From Bacillus glycinifermentans (GTDB taxonomy: Bacteria > Bacillota > Bacilli > Bacillales > Bacillaceae), in contig NZ_LECW02000015.1 of assembly GCF_001042475.2 (NCBI RefSeq), positions 62,001 through 126,000 on the forward strand: a stretch of DNA of 64,000 bases, written 5' to 3'. Both the position numbers and the translations under genes were made by a program. How positions within the stretch are numbered: the first letter of the stretch is position 1; every line of letters starts with the position of its first letter. The notes beneath the pieces are model-generated. The model made no database searches and had not been told where the DNA came from. It saw only the letters and a program-made list of their open reading frames with translations. This document shows positions 58,539 to 64,000 of this stretch, piece after piece.

Positions 58539-58592
58539 AAACGCTCATAGCCGCTGGCAAATCAGCGGTTATGAGCGTTTTTGCTGTTTTTT
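58539..58592 (+). terminator. Strong terminator after repeat copy 2
   Basis: AAACGCTCATA pairs with TATGAGCGTTT, and the inner CCGCTG pairs with CAGCGG, about 18 bp in all, followed by T-rich sequence. It is probably the ancestral mutL terminator. Confidence 0.9.
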
Positions 58593-58611
58593 ATGTGGTG
58601 ATTTTATTTTT

Positions 58612-58737
58612 GAAAGCATAAAAGCAGGAGCAGAGCCGCTCTTCAAGCAAGAAAACGATGCGCCGGTTGAAGAAGATTCTCTTACTGAGAACGACAATCA
58701 GGATGACCAGGAAGATGAGGTAAACGGAGCTGTATAG
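58612..58737 (+). pseudogene. Acidic C-terminal fragment, phage-like
   Basis: A frame without a start ends at TAG 58735-58737 and reads ESIKAGAEPLFKQENDAPVE followed by an Asp/Glu/Asn-rich tail ending in NGAV. Such acidic ends are common in phage head proteins, but the match is only one of style. The upstream part is lost. Confidence 0.3.
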
Positions 58738-58769
58738 AGGGTGGACAAACCGTCCTCCTCTATGCACCT

Positions 58770-59041
58770 ATGAAATTAGCCAACAAAAAAACCGAAGCGG
58801 TTGCTCCGGCTATGGTACACACAGTGGGCACCTCTATCATAGCACAGGGAGCGATGCAGGTGATCAGCCCAAGACAATTAGACGTCAACCAAGATTTATC
58901 GATTACACATAAAATTCAACGCGGAAAGTAACTGCCACCGTTTTATACAACGGCCTACGACGCCGAGGCACCGGAGTATGGAAAAACGATCACTGAAACA
59001 GCGAAGGGTGATTTTGCCTGTGTTAATTGGTTACAAGATTA
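58770..59041 (+). pseudogene. Unrecognised reading-frame remnants
   Basis: A 53-codon frame from ATG 58770 (MKLANKKTEAVAPAMVHTVG to KIQRGK) has no ribosome site. After its TAA the same frame continues as LPPFYTTAYDAEAPEYGKTI and ends with VNWLQD at 59039-59041. The frame kept on both sides of a single stop suggests one former gene of about 90 codons with a nonsense mutation. No family recognised. Confidence 0.3.
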
Positions 59042-59596
59042 AGTAGAAACTTTATAAAAACATTTAAATTCTTCTTTTGTCATACCAAAATAGATTTCAT
59101 CAAAATATGAACCATTTGTATAAATCATATTTCGTAACCTGCCTTCTTCAACAAAATTAAGATTTTTGTGAAGAGTTATAGATTCATTGTTAAACGAGTA
59201 AACGCAAATGGTTGCCTTTTGATATCTAAGTTCAAAGAAATAGTATCTCAACACAGTTAAAATCATATCTTTACTAAAACCTTTCCCTCTATAGCTAGGG
59301 AAAACAGATAGGGCATAAGAAAATGTACCATTTTTAATATCACAATCAAATGTTTCAATCGTGCCGATTACATTTTCATCTTCATCTTCAGCAATAAAAT
59401 AAAAATCGTCACTTTCATTTGAAGGAGTTTTTGATATAGTATCAATCCATTCTTGAATTTGTATTCTGGTTCGAGGAAAAGAAATTGAATTCAGATTCTT
59501 TAATATGTCACGATCCAAAGTATCAAATATATGTATATCTTCTTTTAAAGGTGCTCTTAACTTAATTTTACTACCGAGCCAATAAGCTGATTTCAT
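59039..59596 (-). CDS. GNAT-family N-acetyltransferase
   Basis: A 185-aa acetyltransferase of the RimJ/RimL-like GNAT group. Motif A is represented by SVFPSYRGKGFSKDMILTVL, with the acetyl-CoA pyrophosphate-binding RGKGF loop. SITLHKNLNFVEEGRLRNMI is the usual end motif. It is AT-rich, unlike the core genome, and on the minus strand, so it is probably acquired. AAAGGGATGAGG precedes ATG 59596. The substrate is unknown (protein N-termini, antibiotics or small amines are all possible). Confidence 0.88.
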   Translation of the reverse strand: MKSAYWLGSKIKLRAPLKEDIHIFDTLDRDILKNLNSISFPRTRIQIQEWIDTISKTPSNESDDFYFIAEDEDENVIGTIETFDCDIKNGTFSYALSVFPSYRGKGFSKDMILTVLRYYFFELRYQKATICVYSFNNESITLHKNLNFVEEGRLRNMIYTNGSYFDEIYFGMTKEEFKCFYKVST

Positions 59597-59635
59597 TAAG
59601 CCTCATCCCTTTCTATAAAAATTTAAATCAATCAA

Positions 59636-59644
59636 ATTATACCA
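59636..59644 (-). promoter_or_regulatory. Extended -10 element of the GNAT gene
   Basis: TGGTATAAT on the minus strand is a perfect extended -10, 40 nt before the start codon. Confidence 0.55.
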
Positions 59645-59671
59645 TTTTAAAATTGGTTGGAGAGGATTAAA

Positions 59672-60408
59672 TAAAATATATAAAGCCAATCACCGTTAAT
59701 TCAAATACCTATATTGTCCGGCGAACCGTGCCAGCCAGTGGGATTTCAAGATGGGGCTACTGTTATGAAGATTACAGAAAAAAACACGTTCTTTGGATTG
59801 ATTAGAGGCTTTGTGGTACACTTTGACACGAAAGCAGAGCTGTATATTCATTCGAATGATGTAATTGTTCACCGTGTGTCAGGAGGGAAACAACTTGAGA
59901 CTAAAAGCCCACTACTAAAGTAGTCAAGGTAGGAAAATATGTTTTCAAAGCGAATAAAGGTGCGAAAACGGCGAAAAGGGTTTCGACTAGTACTGCTAAA
60001 AGGCCAGGGGGATATCTCAAGGAAGATGTTGATGAACATGGCTATTTAAGCCCAGGGGTTAATCGTGCACCAGGGAACAAAAATATTGCTTCTGATAATC
60101 GAGTACAGTCTCACCACCCAATACAAAATGAATGGGCGAAAAGATGGGCTAAAGAAGGTGGATTTGATTATAACGAAAAGAAAGCATCCGCAATACTTCT
60201 CCCGTCAAGCTCTGGCCATTCACACGCAAAAATTTCTTCTATGCAGAGAAAGCGGAGAAAAATCGAGGGATTTAATACTGACATACGTTATGAATTTAAT
60301 GTGAGTTATAGGGAAATGATTGAAGCAGGTGTTGATCAAAAAGCTACCCGAAAAGCAATGAAGGATGCATATAAATATTTCGATGGTTTGGGAGGTTTTG
60401 TAAAGTGA
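59672..60408 (+). pseudogene. Polymorphic toxin C-terminal part, SHH nuclease, frameshifted
   Basis: The first frame (59672-59923) reads GEPCQPVGFQDGATVMKITE and ends with GGKQLETKSP, then stops. From 59911 the next frame continues TTKVVKVGKYVFKANKGAKT to the TGA at 60406-60408. One missing base near 59908-59911 separates them. The second part contains NRVQSHHPIQNEWAKRW and LLPSSSGHSHAKISS, the pattern of HNH/EndoVII-type nuclease toxins with an SHH signature. The N-terminal delivery domain (LXG or other) is absent. The following immunity-like gene overlaps its stop codon. As it stands the toxin cannot be made in one piece. Confidence 0.65.
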
Positions 60409-61067
60409 TTGATTTATCAATGGTTTCAGATTTGATAAAAAATAAGCCGGCAAGTGAAACTGAAATTCAAGAGTCAGAAGATATTCTACAAGCTAAATTA
60501 CCAAATGTGTATAAGGATTTATTAAGAAATACAAATGGTTTTTCAATTGGTGGCGGGGTGGCTATTTATGGTACAGAAGATATTGTGGAAAGAAACGAGA
60601 CATGGGAAGTAGATGAATATGCAAGAGGATATGTCTCTATTGGCGATGATGGCGGAGGTAATGTTTTCCTAATGCTTCAAAATGAAAAGGAAACAGAAGT
60701 ATTAATTGTAGATTCTGGGGATATGGATCCAAGCCATGCTACTGTAATTACTTCAGATTTTATTGAATGGGTGAATAGTGGTTGCATTATAAGTGAATCA
60801 GAACAGAAAACAATAAGTGAGCCACCTGATACCTGCAATATAGTGTTAGCAAAGACCCCTAATGGAGGATTGAAAGATTTAATAAGAATAAAGAATGTAT
60901 TAGGGACTGAGATTTCAACAGCAGATCTACTAAAGGGTTCAAAAAATCCCCCTTACTTATTAATGGGGAGATTCCCATATGGAAAGGCAAAGAAACTAAT
61001 TGAAAAATTAGGACCCATTGGTACGGTGCTGAGTATAGAGCCGATTGTCAAAGATAATAAACATTAG
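60405..61067 (+). CDS. SUKH (SMI1/KNR4) immunity-like protein with extra C-terminal domain
   Basis: A 220-aa protein. The N-terminal 130 residues are of the SUKH (SMI1/KNR4) superfamily, which provides immunity to polymorphic nuclease toxins: LPNVYKDLLRNTNGFSIGGG, then YVSIGDDGGGNVFLML. The remaining 80 residues (KDLIRIKNVLGTEISTADLL, then a helix AKKLIEKLGPIGTVLSI) resemble the C-terminal domain of ribosomal protein L7/L12 in pattern; this is my inference. GTG 60405 overlaps the toxin TGA, with GGGAGG upstream, so toxin and immunity were translationally coupled. It is the expected antidote to the nuclease before it. Confidence 0.82.
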   Translation: MIDLSMVSDLIKNKPASETEIQESEDILQAKLPNVYKDLLRNTNGFSIGGGVAIYGTEDIVERNETWEVDEYARGYVSIGDDGGGNVFLMLQNEKETEVLIVDSGDMDPSHATVITSDFIEWVNSGCIISESEQKTISEPPDTCNIVLAKTPNGGLKDLIRIKNVLGTEISTADLLKGSKNPPYLLMGRFPYGKAKKLIEKLGPIGTVLSIEPIVKDNKH

Positions 61068-61103
61068 CAAATTAAAGAGAAATATTGCTGAAAATCACCA
61101 AAA

Positions 61104-61137
61104 CCTTGATTGGCTATGGCCTTTCAAGGATTTTTTT
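61104..61137 (+). terminator. Terminator after the SUKH gene
   Basis: CCTTGA pairs with TCAAGG across a 14-nt loop and is followed by seven T. A repeated sequence begins right after it. Confidence 0.7.
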
Positions 61138-61300
61138 ATGTTCAAATCCGAGAAAAATCCCACACAAAGGGGGATAAAATAGGGGACTTTTTCTATTCCA
61201 CTTTGTCATACGATAGAGACAAGGAAAACGAACGTGAATATCAGGTCCAAGACGGAGAGCCTGCGGACGCTGATCTTTTGCACATTGATATTGTGCAGCT
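61131..61300 (+). repeat. Intergenic repeat, copy A
   Basis: From TTTTTTTATGTTCAAATCCG onward this stretch matches 63859-64000 at high identity, including a 34-nt block (CTATTCCACTTTGTCATACG and on through AGACAAG). Small indels distinguish the copies. Copy A keeps an open frame (KENEREYQVQDGEPADADLL) that copy B breaks, so the repeat may derive from a former coding region. Confidence 0.75.
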
Positions 61301-61862
61301 GATTGGTGGCCGCTTTTTTTATGGCCAGAACGGGAGACGCACCTTTCCCTTATCAAGTGTGCACCTAGATGTATCGAATGATGATGATGGTCGTCAGCTT
61401 CACAGGAGGAGCGGCTGGAGTCTATGCAGTATTGCGCGCGACGGGGAATGCAAGCGGTGAGATCCCGTTTGCACATGAAGTCACTTTCACAGGCTCCTTT
61501 TAATCTTTGCGTCCTCCTGGAGAATAGCTGGAGCCATTTCAAATAAAAAAAGCGAATAGTGCAAGGTGTTGTTTATTCGATAAGGAGAATGAAATATGAA
61601 GATGAGAGATGTTTTATCAGCTAACACGAAGCAATAGCTTAAAAAGTATTAAGCACTCAACGAAGGAAGATGAATCTTTAACGAGGCGGGAGTGGAAGAG
61701 ATCATGGGAGTCAGGAAAGACACATATAAACGACAAGGCGGCCGCATTCGCAGAAAACAGTAAATAGCCACGACGCCTAGTATGAGCAACGGGTGGTTAA
61801 TAACGTAAAAAAAGAGATCTTCCGGTTACAGCTCCAAAAAGGTCATCACAAGACTTGAAAAA
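61301..61862 (+). pseudogene. Decayed gene scraps between immunity cassettes
   Basis: Several short protein-like frames are visible. One from 61374 reads MMVVSFTGGAAGVYAVLRAT and ends HEVTFTGSF at a TAA before 61507. One at 61596 starts MKMRDVLSANTKQ behind AAGGAGAATG but stops at once. One ending at 61763 reads EAGVEEIMGVRKDTYKRQGG with RIRRKQ. None is intact, and I recognise no family. The region looks like remains of phage or toxin genes. Confidence 0.35.
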
Positions 61863-62225
61863 ATGTATACAGGTTCTAAAATTGAAATCACCGACTATCA
61901 AAAAGGCTCGATTTTAAAGCCGGATGAGATGGATGCTTTGTGCGGGGATCAAGAGTCAGCGATGGGAGTCATGTTGGATAAGCTTGATAAGAGATCAAAG
62001 CTTGAAAAAGAGATGAGCGAAGTTAGCGAACATGATATAAGAATTGCCATGCTAAAAGAGAAACTTGACAAAACACTTGACCATGGTGAATATATTAAAA
62101 TTGCTGATGAGATAGGATATGACAAACTTACAATTAAACAGCAAGTTATTTACAATCTGACATTTAAGAAGGCATTTTTAACGCTGCTGTGGATCTTGGG
62201 AAGGATTTTGTCGATGGAGGATTAA
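61863..62225 (+). CDS. Unrecognised 120-aa protein or fragment
   Basis: A frame from ATG 61863 reads MYTGSKIEITDYQKGSILKP, a charged helical middle (LDKRSKLEKEMSEVSEHDIR) and a more hydrophobic end. The frame is open 18 codons upstream of the ATG without another start, and no good ribosome site precedes it, so it may be the end of a longer gene. No family recognised. It lies upstream of another toxin-like scrap and a SUKH gene. Confidence 0.4.
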   Translation: MYTGSKIEITDYQKGSILKPDEMDALCGDQESAMGVMLDKLDKRSKLEKEMSEVSEHDIRIAMLKEKLDKTLDHGEYIKIADEIGYDKLTIKQQVIYNLTFKKAFLTLLWILGRILSMED

Positions 62226-62231
62226 ACTAGG

Positions 62232-62431
62232 CGGACAATTGACTATTTACACAAAGATCCGCAAGTAGTTAGTGATGCAATTCTAGGATATGACTTTCGG
62301 GCCTTTCAAAGTATGGTTGACACGTTGATGGATAACTTAATTTTAATGAAAAACGATCCTTCTATAAAGCAATTACTAATAAGCAGAATGCTTTAACAAG
62401 AGGATTGGCTCCTAGACAAACAAAAAAATAA
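62232..62431 (+). pseudogene. Toxin-like or phage gene tail, frameshifted
   Basis: One frame reads RTIDYLHKDPQVVSDAILGY up to DPSIKQLL and stops at 62396. A second frame continues NKQNALTRGLAPRQTKK to 62431. A single missing base near 62377 would join them. Its place directly before a SUKH immunity-like gene suggests the lost end of a cognate toxin, but no known nuclease motif is visible. Confidence 0.4.
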
Positions 62432-62474
62432 AAAATTGGCCAATACCGAGAAAAGTAGCGGGAGGGAAATCTTA

Positions 62475-62930
62475 ATGTGGAAAGCACATATAGAAGAGAT
62501 TCGGAAAATAGAGAGAAAATATGGAGATGATCTCAATAAACCAGTCCCTATTGACGTCCTAAAAGAACTGGAACAAAGCGTTCAAGAAAAATTTTATGAT
62601 GCAGTGCTACCTGAGGGATATAAACAGTTCCTCAGCACTGTCAATGGACTTGATTTTAATGGGGTGGTGATTTATGGGATAGACAGTTTTATAAGAGAAC
62701 ATGAAGCAGATGAAGAAATACATGGATTTATAGAAACAAATGAACTTTGGCATGAGAATGATTGGCAAAAAAAATATCTTTTCTTCGGAGATTCAGATGT
62801 CTCATTGTACTGTCTAGACACTACCGAAGAGAAATATTTAGAATTAGATAAGCCTTCAGGAACCATAATGAGCGAATACGAAAATTTTAATTCAATGTTA
62901 GAAGAGGCATTAAGAACAAGTCTTTCCTGA
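62475..62930 (+). CDS. SUKH/SMI1-KNR4 family immunity-like protein
   Basis: A 151-aa protein of the SMI1/KNR4 type: LPEGYKQFLSTVNGLDFNGV, then VIYGIDSFIREH, KKYLFFGDSDVSLYCLDTTE and LDKPSGTIMSEYENFNSMLE. These match the SUKH order of motifs. ATG 62475 follows GGGAGGG by 8 nt; an in-frame TTG at 62436 has no such site. It is AT-rich. Presumed role: immunity to a toxin now lost or encoded elsewhere. A terminator follows. Confidence 0.78.
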   Translation: MWKAHIEEIRKIERKYGDDLNKPVPIDVLKELEQSVQEKFYDAVLPEGYKQFLSTVNGLDFNGVVIYGIDSFIREHEADEEIHGFIETNELWHENDWQKKYLFFGDSDVSLYCLDTTEEKYLELDKPSGTIMSEYENFNSMLEEALRTSLS

Positions 62931-62948
62931 GCAAAATCGAGACTGAAC

Positions 62949-62980
62949 AGGGCGCTATAATTGGCGCCTTCTTTCTTTTT
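62949..62980 (+). terminator. Terminator of the second SUKH gene
   Basis: GGGCGC pairs with GCGCCT (one G-T pair), followed by a T-rich run. Confidence 0.7.
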
Positions 62981-63067
62981 GTGGTATATGGATTGTGGGA
63001 AAATTCTTTGGACTATCAACACAGTTGGCCAAGACACACTACGATACTATAAATACGGAGGTTAATT

Positions 63068-63532
63068 ATGCAGAATATTAACTGGAGAAAGCGCAGTACG
63101 TTTAAAGAGGCAACGAAAGAGGAAGTTTATAGTCTTGAACAAACTCTCAACATCGAGTTTCCATTAGATTTCAAAGAATACATAAAAGAATTCAATGGCT
63201 GTTCCCCAGTAGATAAACATGTTATTGTTTTTGAGGGATTTAGAGAATCGATTAATAATCTGCTTAGCATTGGAGACCCAGAGAGACCAATTGATCTTTA
63301 TAAAACATTCAAAAATGTTAAGGATAGATTAGTAGACAACGTTATTCCTTTTGCAACAGATGCAGGGGGCAACTTATTTTGCTTTGATTATAGAGATTCT
63401 GAAACAAACCCAACTGTGGTTTTTTGGGATCACGAAAAAGCATTTGAGAATCCAGAAGCTGCGGTAACCTATGTCTGTGATAATTTCACTGAATTAATTA
63501 ACAGTCTGAGAGAGTATGACGAAGAGGAGTAA
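63068..63532 (+). CDS. SUKH/SMI1-KNR4 family immunity-like protein
   Basis: A 154-aa SUKH protein: the helix FKEATKEEVYSLEQTLNIEF, then PLDFKEYIKEFNGCSP, NVIPFATDAGGNLFCFDYRD and PTVVFWDHEKAF follow the family pattern closely. ATG 63068 follows ACGGAGGTT. A colicin-type immunity gene begins 10 nt after its stop, so the two form an operon. No toxin gene precedes it in the window. Confidence 0.85.
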   Translation: MQNINWRKRSTFKEATKEEVYSLEQTLNIEFPLDFKEYIKEFNGCSPVDKHVIVFEGFRESINNLLSIGDPERPIDLYKTFKNVKDRLVDNVIPFATDAGGNLFCFDYRDSETNPTVVFWDHEKAFENPEAAVTYVCDNFTELINSLREYDEEE

Positions 63533-63542
63533 GGTGATCTCC

Positions 63543-63737
63543 ATGTCAAAAAAAGAGTTAGTCTCCCTTGTGGAGAAACTAATGAATCCTGAAATAGATG
63601 ATGAAACTTTAAGTGAGTATATCGACATGTTAGAAAAAAACGTACCTCACCCAGCACCTAGTGACCTAATTTTCTGGAGTGAAGAGGATTATTCAGCCGA
63701 GCAAATTGTTGATATAGCTCTTAACTACAAAGAGTAG
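63543..63737 (+). CDS. Colicin/pyocin-type immunity protein
   Basis: A 64-aa acidic protein resembling the colicin E/pyocin S immunity family, which binds and blocks HNH DNases: SLVEKLMNPEIDDETLSEYI, then HPAPSDLIFWSEEDYSAEQI matching the HPxGSDLIYYP...PEGIV pattern of that family. It is shorter than the usual 85 aa at the N-terminus. ATG 63543 follows AAGGTGA; a longer frame from 63516 overlaps the gene before. It sits 10 nt after a SUKH gene. No cognate DNase is seen nearby. Confidence 0.75.
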   Translation: MSKKELVSLVEKLMNPEIDDETLSEYIDMLEKNVPHPAPSDLIFWSEEDYSAEQIVDIALNYKE

Positions 63738-63833
63738 GGGGAAGATTTTAGGCACCGATTATGGCGAACTCTTACGTATAAATTCCATCTTCACGTTGAT
63801 ATAGCCTCCTGCGGATTAACAGGAATAATTATG

Positions 63834-63865
63834 AAGCACTTAACTTTGGTTGAGTGCTTTTTTTA
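63834..63865 (+). terminator. Terminator after the colicin-type immunity gene
   Basis: AAGCACTTAAC pairs with GTTGAGTGCTT (one T-G pair), followed by a run of T. Confidence 0.88.
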
Positions 63866-64000
63866 TGCTCAAATCCGACAAAAAGGGGGACTTTTTTCTA
63901 TTCCACTTTGTCATACGATAGAGACAAGAAAAACGAACGTATACCTGAGTCCAAGACGGAGTAACCTGCCGGCCGCTAATCAGTTGCATATTGATGTTGT
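63859..64000 (+). repeat. Intergenic repeat, copy B (runs off the window)
   Basis: This matches 61131-61300 from the terminator T run onward, with small deletions and a TAA breaking the frame that copy A keeps open. It continues past the window end. Confidence 0.75.

Noticed and set aside
61110-61542. Overlapping frames on both strands (116 and 142 aa)
   Set aside because: Compositions are odd (His/Arg runs), the frames begin in a terminator T run or lack start signals, and the repeat copy at 63859 breaks the plus-strand frame.
63025-63053. TTGGCC, 17 nt, TATAAA before the third SUKH gene
   Set aside because: The start point would fall within the ribosome-binding site of the gene, leaving no usable leader.

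Overview
The window is a core-chromosome segment of a low-GC Gram-positive endospore former of the Bacillus subtilis group, most likely the Bacillus licheniformis/paralicheniformis/sonorensis branch. The gene order matches the B. subtilis proS-to-mutL region almost gene for gene. Orthologues have near-identical lengths (PolC 1438 aa, NusA 371 aa, RecA 348 aa, MiaB 509 aa), sporulation genes are present, and starts are often TTG or GTG behind strong Shine-Dalgarno sequences. Nearly all genes run on the + strand. The exceptions are a rap-phr cassette, bglS and an acetyltransferase gene.

Layout. 1-5940: 3' part of proS, then polC. 6000-8515: accessory insert between polC and rimP, holding an IS1182-like transposase remnant, several gene scraps and a minus-strand Rap phosphatase with its Phr peptide. 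8507-18523: translation and RNA operon rimP-nusA-rnpM-rplGA-infB-ylxP-rbfA-truB-ribC, followed by rpsO and pnpA. 18680-26289: ylxY, mlpA, ymxH, the dipicolinate synthase genes dpaA-dpaB, and asd-dapG-dapA (aspartate to lysine/DAP/dipicolinate). 26436-31823: rnjB, tepA, ylzJ, spoIIIE. 31965-40435: the ymf cluster, rodZ and pgsA. 40455-46189: cinA, recA with a LexA box, rny, ymdB, spoVS. 46293-57020: M19 dipeptidase, tdh-kbl, miaB-ricA, cotE, mutS-mutL.

57020-64000 is accessory DNA. A 44-bp perfect copy of the mutL 3' end lies at 58489-58532, directly before a strong terminator that looks like the original mutL terminator. Between the two copies sits a 1.47-kb insert with a broken MerR-type gene and bglS (lichenase). 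Beyond it is a degraded polymorphic-toxin locus: a frameshifted SHH-type nuclease toxin tail, three SUKH (SMI1/KNR4) immunity-like genes, a colicin/pyocin-type immunity gene, other broken toxin-like scraps, and two copies of an intergenic repeat that starts just after two of the terminators.

Regulatory signals read from sequence include SigA promoters for rimP, rpsO, pnpA, rnjB, recA, rny, tdh and miaB. There is a SigH-type promoter for spoVS, SigK-type promoters for dpaA and cotE, a SigE-like one for cotE, and a LexA box at recA. A near-consensus Fur box lies over the miaB -35 element. Many intrinsic terminators are visible. The items most worth following up are the duplicated pheromone sequence in Phr, the 181-bp element between rnjB and tepA flanked by duplicated terminator hairpins, the mutL/bglS duplication, the Fur box at miaB, and the toxin-immunity cluster. 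All functional names come from reading the sequences against known families; no database search was run.
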